64,000 nucleotides of DNA from CAVVFX01 sp963747535. GTDB taxonomy: Bacteria > Acidobacteriota > Terriglobia > Bryobacterales > Bryobacteraceae. The notes beneath the pieces were generated by a model. The model was given only the letters and a program-made list of their open reading frames with translations. It had not been told where the DNA came from and searched no databases. Shown piece by piece: positions 43,724 to 53,320 of the stretch. The stretch covers positions 124,001-188,000 of the forward strand of contig CAVVFX010000023.1 in NCBI GenBank assembly GCA_963747535.1. Reading direction: 5' to 3'. A program made the position numbers and the translations under genes. Position 1 is the first letter of the stretch, and the number at the start of each line of letters is the position of its first letter.

Positions 43724-46700
43724 ATGAGACTTGAGAATTTCGCTCGTCTGTTTCTTCTCGGCTTAGGGGTGCTTCCCCTGTTCGGGACTGCGGCGACCGT
43801 TCGGGTTGTCGATCTGCGTTGCGAGTATCGCGTCAATCCGTTGGGATTGGACGAAGTCCAGCCGCGTCTCGACTGGCGACTCGAGGCGTTGAATGCCGGT
43901 GCTCGCGATCTGAAGCAGTCGGCGTACCAGATCATCGCGGCGTCGGCGGAGAATACCCTTGCCGCGGGGCATGGGGATCTGTGGGATACCGGGCGGGTAG
44001 CCGGCGGTCTGTCGATTCAGATCGCATACGCCGGGAAGCCTCTCACCTCCACGGAGCGAGTTTATTGGCGAGTCAAAGTGTGGGACCAGGACGGCAGGGA
44101 GTCCGCGTGGAGTGCTCCGGCCATGTGGTCGATGGGGCTGCTCCGACCGGAGGATTGGAAGGCGAAATGGATCGGCAAAGAAGAAACAGGCAATCAGCAA
44201 GACCCGTCCAGTCCTTTCTGGAACCTGAAGACGGCTTCGTGGATCGAGCCTGCGGCGCCGGTTGACGAAGGCGACATTTTTTACCGATCGAGCTTTGACG
44301 TACCGCGCGACCGCACACTCGTCGACGCCGTTGCGGTCCTGGGCGGTGATCGCGGCGGAGAGTTCTATCTTAACGGCAACCGGATCGGCAAGATCAACCG
44401 TTATGGAAGGCCCTCGGTGTCGCCGATTGCCGCGGCGCTGAAGCCGGGAAGGAATGTGATTGCGGTACAGACCTCGCGCATGGCCCATAGCAAGACGCCT
44501 GGCCTGATCGGCTACATCAAGCTATCGTTCGATCACGGCGAGCCCATCGTCCTGACTACCGGCGCGAACTGGAAGGCCGGGACGAAGCCCACTCCGGGAT
44601 GGCAGCAGGAAGAGTTCAACGATGCGCTATGGGCCGCGGCCAAAGTTGGCGGCGCATACGGGAGCGCTCCGTGGGGAGAAGTGGGTTTCAGCGAGGAGCG
44701 GCGCCTCGCCGCGCGCATGCTCCGGAAAGAGTTTCAAGCCGGGTCCGGTTTGAAACGGGCAACCGTTTATTTTTCCGGGCTGGGAACATCGGAGTTGTAT
44801 CTCAACGGCAGTAAGGTTGAAGATGCCGTGTTATCTCCGGGACTAACTGATTATGACAAGCGAGTGTTCTATGTCACTTACGATGTTACCCGGCAGGTCA
44901 ACGCCGGGGCGAATGCAATCGGCGTCATCTTAGGCAACGGACGCTTCTACGCGCCGCGAGTCCAGGATCCCATTGGGATGCGATCGTTCGGGACACCGCG
45001 GCTGCTGCTGCAAATGAATCTCGAATACGCCGACGGCCATAAACAACAGATCGTGTCGGACGAGGGTTGGAAGATGACGGAGCAGGGTCCGATCCGAGCC
45101 AATAATGAGTTCGACGGAGAAGAGTACGACGCTCGCAAGGAGATGACGGGCTGGGCGTCCCCCGGCTTCAAGAGCGACCAATGGACGGCAGTCGAGACAG
45201 TTGCCGCGCCTGCGGGGAAAATGGCTGCGCAGATGGCCGAGCCTTTGCGCGTCACCGAGACGATTCACCCCGTCAAGTTCTGGGAGAGTAAACCGGGCGT
45301 CTACATTTACGACATGGGCCAGAACATGGTCGGATGGTGCCGGCTGAGGGTTGCGGGTCCGGAGGGGACACGCGTGATATTACGGCACGCAGAAACGCTG
45401 AATGCCGACGGTAAGCTTTACGTCGATAACCTGCGGTCGGCGCAGGCTACGGACATCTATGTCCTGAAAGGCGGGCAGGCCGCTCAGCTTTGGGGACCGC
45501 GGTTCACTTACCATGGTTTCCGCTTCGTGGAGATGAGCGGTTATCCGGGCACGCCGGTACTCGAAGCGCTGGAAGGGCGAGTGGTCCACGACGCGATGGA
45601 GAAAACGGCCGACTTCACTTCGTCGAGCAGCCTGCTCAATCAACTGCACAAGAACATTTACTGGGGCGTTCGAGGGAACTACCGCAGCATTCCGACCGAC
45701 TGCCCGCAGCGCGACGAACGGCAGGGCTGGATGGGCGACCGGTCGGTGGTGAGCTGGGGTGAATCTTACCTGTTCGATGTGGCAGCGTTCTATTCCAAAT
45801 GGACGCAGGATATCGAAGACTCCCAACGTCCGACGGGCAGCATTCCGGACGTGGTGCCGACTTACTGGGTGTTGTACAACGACGGTGTTACATGGCCGAG
45901 CACCTTCTTACTGGCGCCGAATATGTTGTACCGGCAATACGGTGATGCCCGGGTGATCGGGAAGCATTATCCGGCGCTACGCCAGTGGGTGAAGTATATG
46001 GAGACATTTCTCGACAACGACCTGATGCCGAAGAATACTTATGGCGACTGGTGCGTGCCGCCGGAATCTCCGGAACTGATTCACTCGAAGGATCCGGCGC
46101 GAGTTACCGACACGACACTGATCAGCTCGGCGTACTTTTACAAGGTCCTGCAGATTATGTCGCAGGATGCGAAGATTGCCGGGAAGCCATCGGACGCCGC
46201 CGAATACGATGCACTGGCGGCGCGCATAAAGACTGCGTTCATTAAACGCTTCTTCAAGCCGGATACTAATCAGTTCGACAACGGGACGCAGACTTCGAGC
46301 GTCCTGCCGCTGGCCTTCGGGATGGTTCCGGACGATCGAAAGAAGCAGGTAATCGCGCGCCTGGTGAAGAAGATCGAGGTGGAAAGCGACGATCACGTGG
46401 GTGTCGGCCTGATCGGAGCGCAGTGGTTAATGCGGACACTGACGGAGAATGGCCAGGGCGATCTGGCGTTCAAGATTGCGACTCAGACGACCTATCCCGG
46501 CTGGGGCTACATGATCAGCAAGGGCGCGACTACGGTCTGGGAGCTATGGAACGGCGATACGGCGGATCCCGCGATGAATTCAGGCAATCACGTGATGCAG
46601 ATCGGCGATCTGAATGTCTGGCTGTACGAGTATCTGGCGGGGATCCGTTCGGATAGCGAGGCGGTGGGGTTCAAGAAGATCGTCATCCGGCCTTATCCCG

Positions 46701-46894
46701 TTAGCGGCCTCGATTCGGTGAGCGCATCACATGAGAGTCCGTATGGTCGAATTGTCAGTAAGTGGGTACGGCGAAATGGCGGGGTTGATCTGGAAGTTAC
46801 CATTCCGCCAAACACTTCGGCTACAGTCTATGTTCCGGGCAAGAGTGAGGGCGTGAGCGTCGGGTCCGGGACTTACTCATTCCACGGCGAGTAA
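43724..46894 (+). CDS. Secreted alpha-L-rhamnosidase, GH78
   Basis: A 1056-residue enzyme with a signal peptide (LFLLGLGVLPLFGTAATV). The order is an N-terminal fibronectin-like domain (VDLRCEYRVNPLGLDEVQPR), an inserted beta domain (FYLNGNRIGKINRYGRPSVS), the rhamnosidase N domain (YFSGLGTSELYLNGSKVEDA, LSPGLTDYDKRVFY), a beta-sandwich, the alpha/alpha-barrel catalytic domain with the motif IPTDCPQRDERQGWMGD holding the general acid, and a C-terminal beta domain (SVSASHESPYGRIVSKW). It releases terminal rhamnose from plant or bacterial polysaccharides outside the cytoplasm. It stands alone, followed by a family A repeat. Confidence 0.94.
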   Translation: MRLENFARLFLLGLGVLPLFGTAATVRVVDLRCEYRVNPLGLDEVQPRLDWRLEALNAGARDLKQSAYQIIAASAENTLAAGHGDLWDTGRVAGGLSIQIAYAGKPLTSTERVYWRVKVWDQDGRESAWSAPAMWSMGLLRPEDWKAKWIGKEETGNQQDPSSPFWNLKTASWIEPAAPVDEGDIFYRSSFDVPRDRTLVDAVAVLGGDRGGEFYLNGNRIGKINRYGRPSVSPIAAALKPGRNVIAVQTSRMAHSKTPGLIGYIKLSFDHGEPIVLTTGANWKAGTKPTPGWQQEEFNDALWAAAKVGGAYGSAPWGEVGFSEERRLAARMLRKEFQAGSGLKRATVYFSGLGTSELYLNGSKVEDAVLSPGLTDYDKRVFYVTYDVTRQVNAGANAIGVILGNGRFYAPRVQDPIGMRSFGTPRLLLQMNLEYADGHKQQIVSDEGWKMTEQGPIRANNEFDGEEYDARKEMTGWASPGFKSDQWTAVETVAAPAGKMAAQMAEPLRVTETIHPVKFWESKPGVYIYDMGQNMVGWCRLRVAGPEGTRVILRHAETLNADGKLYVDNLRSAQATDIYVLKGGQAAQLWGPRFTYHGFRFVEMSGYPGTPVLEALEGRVVHDAMEKTADFTSSSSLLNQLHKNIYWGVRGNYRSIPTDCPQRDERQGWMGDRSVVSWGESYLFDVAAFYSKWTQDIEDSQRPTGSIPDVVPTYWVLYNDGVTWPSTFLLAPNMLYRQYGDARVIGKHYPALRQWVKYMETFLDNDLMPKNTYGDWCVPPESPELIHSKDPARVTDTTLISSAYFYKVLQIMSQDAKIAGKPSDAAEYDALAARIKTAFIKRFFKPDTNQFDNGTQTSSVLPLAFGMVPDDRKKQVIARLVKKIEVESDDHVGVGLIGAQWLMRTLTENGQGDLAFKIATQTTYPGWGYMISKGATTVWELWNGDTADPAMNSGNHVMQIGDLNVWLYEYLAGIRSDSEAVGFKKIVIRPYPVSGLDSVSASHESPYGRIVSKWVRRNGGVDLEVTIPPNTSATVYVPGKSEGVSVGSGTYSFHGE

Positions 46895-46909
46895 GTCGAG
46901 AGTAAAGAA

Positions 46910-46960
46910 CGGCTGCTGCGCAGCCGGACAGACCACACAAAACGATGGTCTGTCGTACGG
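46910..46960. repeat. Dispersed palindrome, family A copy 8
   Basis: CGGCTGCTGCGCAGCCG hairpin followed by GACAGACCA and TGGTCTGTC around CACAAAACGA. Located between the convergent GH78 and LOG genes. Confidence 0.9.
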
Positions 46961-46969
46961 ACGGTTGTG

Positions 46970-47761
46970 TTAGGGCTCGGGCTTGACTGACTGAGCGATT
47001 GCCGGCGTGCCCGGCTCGTCCGGCCTGAGGTAGACGGAAAGGCTTTCTTTCATCAATTCAAGCGCCGATTGAGGATTGTCGGCAAATTTGAAGAGGCCGA
47101 GATCGGACTCCGCTATCATGCCATGTTTGACCAAGGCGTCGAAGTTAATTACCTCGGTCCAGTATTCCGTGCCGTAAAGCAGAATGAAGATTTTCTTCGT
47201 CAGCTTTTTAGTTTGAACCAATGTCAGTAACTCGAAGAGCTCGTCCAGAGTTCCGAAGCCGCCGGGGAAGACTACCAACGCCTTGGCCAGATAGGCGAAC
47301 CAGAACTTACGCATGAAGAAGTAGTGGAACTCGAAACAAAGTTCCGGAGTAATATACGGGTTTGGGAACTGCTCGAAAGGGAGCCCGATATTCAGCCCGA
47401 TGGTCTTTCCGCCGGCCTCGCTAGCGCCGCGGTTGGCTGCTTCCATGATTCCGGGACCGCCCCCGGAAGTAATGACGAGGCGATTGGCGCCGCCGTCAAT
47501 CGAAGCGCCCCATTCGGTAATCAGCCTGGCAAGGGTGCGCGCATCCTCATAATAGTGGCCTAATGGACCGCTCTCAGTCAGTCGCGCCGAGCCAAAGAAC
47601 ACGACCGTATCGCGAATCTTCTGGTTGCGGAAATGCGTGAGCGGCTCCAGATATTCGGAGAGGATGCGCAGGGGCCGGGCATCGGCATGTTTCAGGAACT
47701 CTTCGTTGCGGTAGGCCAGCGAGGGCCTGCATCTATGCGAGTCTTTCTTCAGCTCGTCCAT
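46970..47761 (-). CDS. LOG family protein (TIGR00730-like Rossmann fold)
   Basis: A 263-residue lysine decarboxylase-like/LOG protein. Key motifs are VITSGGGPGIMEAANRGASE and VVFPGGFGTLDELFELLTLV (PGGxGTxxE). Relatives are phosphoribohydrolases that free cytokinin-like bases or act on nucleotides. An N-terminal extension of about 75 residues precedes the Rossmann part, as in the larger bacterial subgroup. ATG 47761 overlaps the end of lpxD by 13 bases, suggesting translational coupling. A physiological link to lipid A synthesis is not evident. Confidence 0.9.
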   Translation of the reverse strand: MDELKKDSHRCRPSLAYRNEEFLKHADARPLRILSEYLEPLTHFRNQKIRDTVVFFGSARLTESGPLGHYYEDARTLARLITEWGASIDGGANRLVITSGGGPGIMEAANRGASEAGGKTIGLNIGLPFEQFPNPYITPELCFEFHYFFMRKFWFAYLAKALVVFPGGFGTLDELFELLTLVQTKKLTKKIFILLYGTEYWTEVINFDALVKHGMIAESDLGLFKFADNPQSALELMKESLSVYLRPDEPGTPAIAQSVKPEP

Positions 47762-48771
47762 TTTTTCTCGATTTCTTCCACTTTCCTTTTCAACTCTCGC
47801 ACAGTCCTGACGATCTCGGCCAGACGGGGAAATGCGGTGATGCAGCGCAACCATTCGTTGGCGGCGAAAGCGGGCGATCCGGAGATGCGCGATCCGGCGG
47901 CAACGTCGTGGCCAACACCGCTTTGCGCATAAACGATTACGTTATCGTGAATGGTCAAGTGGCCGGAGATGCCAACCTGGCCGGCCAACAAAACGTTGCG
48001 TTCCAGGATCGAACTGCCGGCGAGCCCGGTCTGCGCGCAGATAATATTGTCCTCACCGACCACGCAGGCGTGGCCAACCTGCACCAGGCTGTCGATCTTG
48101 GCGCCTCGTTTGACGCGGGTTTCGGCAATGGTTCCACGATCGATGGAAGTGAGACTCTGGATCTCGACATCGTCCTCGAGGATGGTGGCTTTGGACTGCG
48201 GGATTTTGTAGTGCGTGCCGTCGGCGCGTTTGGCGAAACCGAAGCCGTCGCCGCCGATCACTACGCTGTTTTGCAGGATCACGCGATGGCCGATACGGCA
48301 GAACTCGCGCACCGTGGCATGCGAGTGCGCGACGAAATCGTCGCCGATTTCGACGCCTTCATAAATGACGGCGTGAGGGTGCAGCACGGCGTTTCGACCA
48401 ATGACCACACGCTCGCCGACGACCGCGAACGGCCCGATCGACGCGTTCTCACCAATGCTGGCAGTGGAGGCTATGGCGGCGAGGGGATGAATGCCCGGCG
48501 CGGGTTTGGGCGGCTGATAGAAAAGTGCGAGGGCGCGAGCGAAGTCGAGGTACGGATTGGCAGAGATGAGCGTCGAAATGCCCTCGTGCGGTTGGGTGGA
48601 GAGGATGGCGCCGGCGTGCGTGTTACGGACTTTGTGCGCGTACTTGGGGTTGGCGAGGAAGGTGAGGTGAGAAGGTCCGGCATCTTCCATGCCCGCGACG
48701 CCGGAGATATCGAGAGTTCCATCGCCATGGAGTTCGCAAGAGAGGGACCGGGCTATTTGGGAAAGCTGCAT
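47749..48771 (-). CDS. lpxD: UDP-3-O-acylglucosamine N-acyltransferase
   Basis: A 340-residue lipid A enzyme that adds the N-linked acyl chain to UDP-3-O-acyl-glucosamine. The N-terminal uridine-binding domain (GDGTLDISGVAGMEDAGPSH, LTFLANPKYAHKV) precedes the left-handed beta helix of hexapeptide repeats (IGENASIGPFAVVGERVVIG). The catalytic region has VVIGGDGFGFAKRADG and SLVQVGHACVVGEDNII, and the C-terminal helix ends the chain. It shows that the organism makes lipopolysaccharide. ATG 48771 gives the family N-terminus; ten codons further upstream are also open. Confidence 0.96.
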   Translation of the reverse strand: MQLSQIARSLSCELHGDGTLDISGVAGMEDAGPSHLTFLANPKYAHKVRNTHAGAILSTQPHEGISTLISANPYLDFARALALFYQPPKPAPGIHPLAAIASTASIGENASIGPFAVVGERVVIGRNAVLHPHAVIYEGVEIGDDFVAHSHATVREFCRIGHRVILQNSVVIGGDGFGFAKRADGTHYKIPQSKATILEDDVEIQSLTSIDRGTIAETRVKRGAKIDSLVQVGHACVVGEDNIICAQTGLAGSSILERNVLLAGQVGISGHLTIHDNVIVYAQSGVGHDVAAGSRISGSPAFAANEWLRCITAFPRLAEIVRTVRELKRKVEEIEKKWTS

Positions 48772-48794
48772 CTTAAAATACAGGGTAGAACATT

Positions 48795-48823
48795 GGGCCA
48801 CGAATGAACACGAACAAGAAAAA
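48795..48823. repeat. CACGAATG repeat, second locus
   Basis: GGGCCACGAATGAACACGAA and the following CAAGAAAAA resemble the 5534-5564 repeat with one unit fewer. It lies between lpxD and the upstream gene. Confidence 0.65.
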
Positions 48824-48824
48824 G

Positions 48825-49457
48825 TCAGCCCTTACGGCGGGCTACTTCTTGTTCGTAGGCTTTCTTCAGACGCGCGGCCCGGTCCAGGAGTCCGGCGCAG
48901 AAGACCTGCGGGCTTAGCTGACGAAGTTCTTCATCGGAGAGGGCTTCGAGATGCGTTCGCCAATTCTCTTCCTGGTCCGCGTTGAACAGATCCCGATCGA
49001 GAACGCTGGTGGCGTGCAGGTTGAGCGCGCCCGGCACCATGACGCAATATTCGCTTCTTACGCGAGGGGCGTTCTGCGGGGTTTCGACCTGGTCCAGGGT
49101 GATGTGGCACGGTATCCCCGCAGCTCGCAAGACGGCGCGAGCCTTGGCCAGATCGGGAGTGTAAGGCGCACCTGGATTAACCGAGAAGGCGCAGGCACAA
49201 GCGGCATCGTCCAGCCAATCGGGCGACGCCTCGGTATCGATATCCAATTCGTCATCGAATTCGATCTGGTCGTCCAGCGATGCGGGGATGTTGTCGTCCT
49301 GCTCTTCGTGTTGCTGGAGCGCCGCTTTTCTTCGAGCGACTTCCTCGTCATAACAAGCTCGGGCCATTTCGATAAGGTCGGTCCGATTGAGAGCGTATAG
49401 CGCTTCGTCGGAGAGCATTGCATAGTGCCGCCGGAAATCTTCTGGATCGATCCGCAA
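48825..49457 (-). CDS. Hypothetical protein with duplicated end motifs
   Basis: A 210-residue soluble acidic protein. The two ends look alike: residues 11-44 (HYAMLSDEALYALNRTDLIE to YDEEVARRK) and about 168-209 (HLEALSDEELRQLSPQVFCA to YEQEVARRK). The middle (LAKARAVLRAAGIPCHITLD, then RSEYCVMVPG) resembles small DUF2007-type signal-transducing domains. The start appears to be TTG 49457 with AGAGG 7 bases before it. It is upstream of lpxD on the same strand. Function unknown. Confidence 0.75.
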   Translation of the reverse strand: MRIDPEDFRRHYAMLSDEALYALNRTDLIEMARACYDEEVARRKAALQQHEEQDDNIPASLDDQIEFDDELDIDTEASPDWLDDAACACAFSVNPGAPYTPDLAKARAVLRAAGIPCHITLDQVETPQNAPRVRSEYCVMVPGALNLHATSVLDRDLFNADQEENWRTHLEALSDEELRQLSPQVFCAGLLDRAARLKKAYEQEVARRKG

Positions 49458-49547
49458 GGTCTACCTCTTGATGGGAATAATTATATCCACAACAGCACAG
49501 GCTGAAGGCGGTTGCGGCTGAGGCGCGCTGTGATACGCTCATTTCGC

Positions 49548-52406
49548 ATGCGCAAAATCATCGTCACTCTACTTTTGCTGGGCGTGGCCGCTACACTTGT
49601 CGCCGGACACTTTCGGCGGCCGGCTAATATGGCAGCGCAAGCCGCTTCGTCCGGGCGCAATGACACGGTCACATTTCTGATTACTTTCGGCTATCTGCGG
49701 GATGGCGGGAAGGACTATAGCGGCTCGGTCAGCGCGAACGGCGGCTCCATCCGCACTCTCGAAGGGTGGCGATTCACCGAGGGCGACGCGGTCAATGGAC
49801 CAAGTGCGTGGAAGTTGCGGATCAAATTGCAGGATTTCGAGAATCAGCCCAACCAGCCGACGCGCATTCCTAACGGCGGCGGCGGCGCAGGACGCAATAT
49901 TGTCCCGGCAGGCGTTTTCGTGACAGCGGACGCGTCGGCTACCTCTATTGCGGTGGCGACCGCGCAGGGCAATTTCCAGGTAAACCTGCGCGACCTGCAG
50001 TACGGCAATCTACTGCGATTTCTTGCCGGCGATGTGCTGGTGCAACGCACGCCCGCAGCCGTCCGGCTATCGCCGAAGAATGCGGAGCAGCACGATTTTC
50101 CGTCCATCACGGTGACGCCTAACGGCGTGGTGTGGACCGCGTGGCAGGCGTATGAGGATCGCGGCGACAACGTCTACGCTCGCCGCGCGACAGATGCGCA
50201 GCCGACGAAAATCACCGATGCGAAGGGTGACATCTATCGCACTTCGATCGCGGCAGACAGCAATGGCGGCATCCACGTGATCTGGTCCGAGCGCAACGAT
50301 GTCGACTGGAATCTTTACGAGCGTGTCTACAACGGCAACGCCTGGAGCGTGCGCCGCGAGATCACGACCAGTGCGACGAGTCCGAACATGTTCCACAAGC
50401 TGGTGCCGTCCGCGGGCACGGGGCCGCTGCATCTGGTCTGGGTCGGATACGAGGGTGGGCAGTCCTATCTGTATTTGAGCAGCTGGAATGGAACCGGGTG
50501 GGATAAGGCGCAGCGCATGAGCGAGGCGAGCGTATGGGCTCCGGATGCGATTGCGGCCAAGGATGGCAATTTGTATCTCGCATGGGACAGCTATCGGGAT
50601 GGCAACTACGACGTTTTCTTCCGTCGCGTGCGTCCGGATGGAACGCCTGACGAGATCGAACAGGTCACCAAATCGCCGCGGTTTGAGGCCCACCCGTCGT
50701 TAGCTGTCGATGGGCAGGGACGTCCGTGGTTGGCGTGGGATGAATCCGGCGCGAGTTGGGGCAAGGACTGGACCCACGAAGATATCTATCGTTCCACCAC
50801 GCTGTATGCGAACCGATCGATCGAGGTGGCCATCAAGGACGGCGGCGTATGGAAGAAAGGTCCGGATTTCTCCGCGGCCGTGCCCGATCGTTTGCGCCGC
50901 TACTGGCAGCTTCCGCATCTTGCTGCGGATGCCAACGGGCGCATCTGGGCAATGTTCCAGATGCGAACCAGCGCCATGAACAACCGCGAAGATTTCTGGT
51001 GCAACGGCGGATTGTGGGACCTGTATCTGACCACGGTCGAGAACGGGTACTGGCAGCCGGGCACGATGATTCCGGATTCGACGGGGCGTCCCGAGACGCC
51101 GGTGCAGATTACGGCCGCGGGTCCGCGGGTGTTTATGACGTGGGCGCTCGATGGCCGGCAGTTCGGCAAGATCGTGCCCGGCTTCCAGGGCGCGACGATG
51201 GTGCATTACGACGTCGATATGGCTTCGGCATCGCGTGACGGTGCGAGTGGACGCGTGGAGTTGACGGCACTCCAGCAGGCGCCCGTCACCGGGCCTGGCG
51301 CGGCGCCGGTGACAGAGCCGAATGAGAAGGAGGATGTGGCGCGGGTTCGCGCGTACCGGATGAACGTGAATGGCACGGAATACCGAATCCTGCGCGGTGA
51401 CTTCCACCGTCATACGGAGATTTCGAATGACGGATCGGGGGACGGATCGATCGAAGATTACTACCGCTACAACCTGGACGTGGCATCGATGGATACGGGG
51501 ATCCTGACCGACCACAACATGGGCGGCGATGTGGAGTACAGTTGGTGGCGCACCGAAAAGTCGTATGACCTTTTCAGGATCCGGGGACGTTATCTGCCGT
51601 TGTTCGGCTATGAGCGCAGTGTGAATTATCCCAACGGGCACCGCAACGTAGTCTTCGATCATCGCGGAGTGCGGACGCTGCCGGTCGGCCAGGACGAGAA
51701 CCAGGCAAAGGTCAACAGCGGCGGCATCCTGTATCCGTATTTGCGGCAGAATCGCGGCATCTGTATGGAGCATTCGCTGGCTACCGATCAGGGTACCGAC
51801 TGGCGCGACAACGATTCGACCCTCGAGCCTCTGGTGGAGATTTATCAGGGCTATCACGCGGCGTACGAATATGCCGGCGGACCGCGGGCGGAGAGCGAAT
51901 ACGATCACGTGACCGTGCACGGGCCTTACCGGCCGCTCGGTTTCTGGTGGAATGCGCTCGATAAGGGATTGCTGCTCGGCGTGCAGGCGAGCTCCGATCA
52001 TATTTCGACGCACGTGAGCTACGCGATGTTGCTGACGCCGCAGGTGGATCGGACGGTGATTGTAGACAGTATGCGGCAGCGCCACGCCTATGCGGCGACG
52101 AGCAATATCGTGCTCGATTTCCAGGCGGAGGAAGCCGATGGGAAGCGGCATTTGCAGGGTGACTGGATTGAGAAAGCCGGACCGGTACGGCTGACGGCGA
52201 AGATCATGGGGACGGATCTTATCAAGCGGGTCGAGCTGATCCGGAATGGGAAGTTCGTCTATTCGCAGGAGCCGAACGCGAAGAACTACAACCTGGAATT
52301 CGCCGACCAGACGCCGCCTGCGGGTCGGAGTTATTACTACGTGCGGGTGCTGCAGCTCGATCGCAACCTGGCGTGGAGCTCACCGATCTGGGTGGGTCAG
52401 CGGTAG
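49548..52406 (+). CDS. Secreted beta-propeller protein with C-terminal PHP/DUF3604-like metallohydrolase domain
   Basis: A 952-residue protein with a signal sequence (IIVTLLLLGVAATLVAGHF). Residues 30-170 are a beta domain. Residues 180-560 hold repeated blades such as DFPSITVTPNGVVWTAWQAY, AADSNGGIHVIWSERNDVDW and HPSLAVDGQGRPWLAWDESG, typical of a BNR/sialidase-like propeller. Residues 610-860 look like a PHP-type domain with GDFHRHTEISNDGSGDG, TGILTDHNMGGDVE and VEIYQGYHAAYE, where His and Asp residues could bind metals. A final Ig-like domain ends the chain. ATG 49548 begins the signal peptide. The activity is unknown; hydrolysis of a phosphoester or glycan is possible. Confidence 0.8.
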   Translation: MRKIIVTLLLLGVAATLVAGHFRRPANMAAQAASSGRNDTVTFLITFGYLRDGGKDYSGSVSANGGSIRTLEGWRFTEGDAVNGPSAWKLRIKLQDFENQPNQPTRIPNGGGGAGRNIVPAGVFVTADASATSIAVATAQGNFQVNLRDLQYGNLLRFLAGDVLVQRTPAAVRLSPKNAEQHDFPSITVTPNGVVWTAWQAYEDRGDNVYARRATDAQPTKITDAKGDIYRTSIAADSNGGIHVIWSERNDVDWNLYERVYNGNAWSVRREITTSATSPNMFHKLVPSAGTGPLHLVWVGYEGGQSYLYLSSWNGTGWDKAQRMSEASVWAPDAIAAKDGNLYLAWDSYRDGNYDVFFRRVRPDGTPDEIEQVTKSPRFEAHPSLAVDGQGRPWLAWDESGASWGKDWTHEDIYRSTTLYANRSIEVAIKDGGVWKKGPDFSAAVPDRLRRYWQLPHLAADANGRIWAMFQMRTSAMNNREDFWCNGGLWDLYLTTVENGYWQPGTMIPDSTGRPETPVQITAAGPRVFMTWALDGRQFGKIVPGFQGATMVHYDVDMASASRDGASGRVELTALQQAPVTGPGAAPVTEPNEKEDVARVRAYRMNVNGTEYRILRGDFHRHTEISNDGSGDGSIEDYYRYNLDVASMDTGILTDHNMGGDVEYSWWRTEKSYDLFRIRGRYLPLFGYERSVNYPNGHRNVVFDHRGVRTLPVGQDENQAKVNSGGILYPYLRQNRGICMEHSLATDQGTDWRDNDSTLEPLVEIYQGYHAAYEYAGGPRAESEYDHVTVHGPYRPLGFWWNALDKGLLLGVQASSDHISTHVSYAMLLTPQVDRTVIVDSMRQRHAYAATSNIVLDFQAEEADGKRHLQGDWIEKAGPVRLTAKIMGTDLIKRVELIRNGKFVYSQEPNAKNYNLEFADQTPPAGRSYYYVRVLQLDRNLAWSSPIWVGQR

Positions 52407-52415
52407 AATTGAGCG

Positions 52416-52952
52416 ATGGCGGCCACCACCCACTTAATGACCGTGGAGGAGTTCCGGCAGTTACCGGAGGATGACGGCCCGGTTTATCACGAACTCCGTC
52501 ATGGAGAGGTCGTCGCGGTGGTACGAGCGAAATACCGACATTACAAGATACAGCGTGTCCTGCGTCGCCTGTTGGAGGATTATGCGCCAGTGGATGGGCT
52601 GGTCGATACCGAGTTCCCCTACCGGCCGCTGGCCGAACATGAATTGTGGGTCGCTGACGTGGCATATGTCTCGGCCGAACGCGAGAAATCGATCGATCCC
52701 GAAGGCTACCTGGAAGGCGCTCCTGATTTAGTAATTGAGGTTTTGTCGCCTTCAAACAGTGCGGCGGAGATGCTGGACAAAGAACAGCTTTGTCTGGAGA
52801 ACGGCGCCACGGAGTTTTGGGTGGTAGATCCGAAGCGTCGTCAGGTGAAGGTCTCCACGAATGGGACCTGGCGGATATGGCGGTCAGGCCAGGAGATTCC
52901 TTTACCGCTATTTGGGGATCACAGACTCGCGGTGGACGCCATTTGGGGCTGA
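52416..52952 (+). CDS. Uma2 family (DUF820) putative endonuclease
   Basis: A 178-residue PD-(D/E)xK-fold protein. It shows the family pattern: YHELRHGEVV (Glu), LWVADVAYVS (Asp), DLVIEVLSPSN (Glu plus the conserved LSPSN turn) and ENGATEFWVVDPKRR. The usual Lys after the turn is replaced by Gln in LDKEQLCLENGA, so activity is uncertain. Uma2 proteins are abundant in cyanobacteria and acidobacteria with unproven function; links to mobile DNA are often suggested. It starts 10 bases after the propeller gene. Confidence 0.88.
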   Translation: MAATTHLMTVEEFRQLPEDDGPVYHELRHGEVVAVVRAKYRHYKIQRVLRRLLEDYAPVDGLVDTEFPYRPLAEHELWVADVAYVSAEREKSIDPEGYLEGAPDLVIEVLSPSNSAAEMLDKEQLCLENGATEFWVVDPKRRQVKVSTNGTWRIWRSGQEIPLPLFGDHRLAVDAIWG

Positions 52953-53060
52953 AAAGCGGAGGCCGGCCCAAAACGTGATATTATTGAATTGTACCCCGAT
53001 TGCGCTACGTCCCCTACATCCACCTGCCAGTTAAATTCCTAAGGAGTTTTGAGGATCACT

Positions 53061-53303
53061 ATGGCCTCGCATTATAGCCAAGGAGCCCAGGTCGAACACA
53101 TGAAGTTCGGACTTGGGACCGTCATGTCGCATACCGAAGAGCGGATCGTCATTAAGTTTGACGATCATGGTGAGAAGAAGTTCGTCACCCCGATGGTGAT
53201 GAGTTCTCTCAAGAAGAGCGATCGCACGCCGCCAGTTGAAAAGCGGGCATCGCGAGCGCGGAAGCCGAAGATCGTCCCCGTGGCGGTCGCGGCACAGTTG
53301 TAA
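53061..53303 (+). CDS. Small Tudor-like protein resembling the UvrD/PcrA C-terminal domain
   Basis: An 80-residue protein. Residues 5-45 (GAQVEHMKFGLGTVMSHTEE, RIVIKFDDHGEKKFV) match the Tudor-like module at the C-terminus of UvrD/PcrA helicases, which in those enzymes contacts RNA polymerase. A basic tail (VEKRASRARKPKIV) follows. GAGGA lies 5 bases before ATG 53061. The cold-shock gene follows 17 bases later, and the pair is probably one transcript. A role at transcription or nucleic acids is inference. Confidence 0.8.
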   Translation: MASHYSQGAQVEHMKFGLGTVMSHTEERIVIKFDDHGEKKFVTPMVMSSLKKSDRTPPVEKRASRARKPKIVPVAVAAQL

Positions 53304-53320
53304 CAGAGGAAGCCAATAAC

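Noticed and set aside
50700..52151. 483-residue minus-strand frame inside the propeller/PHP gene
   Set aside because: Arg/His-rich antisense shadow; the plus-strand gene has clear domains.
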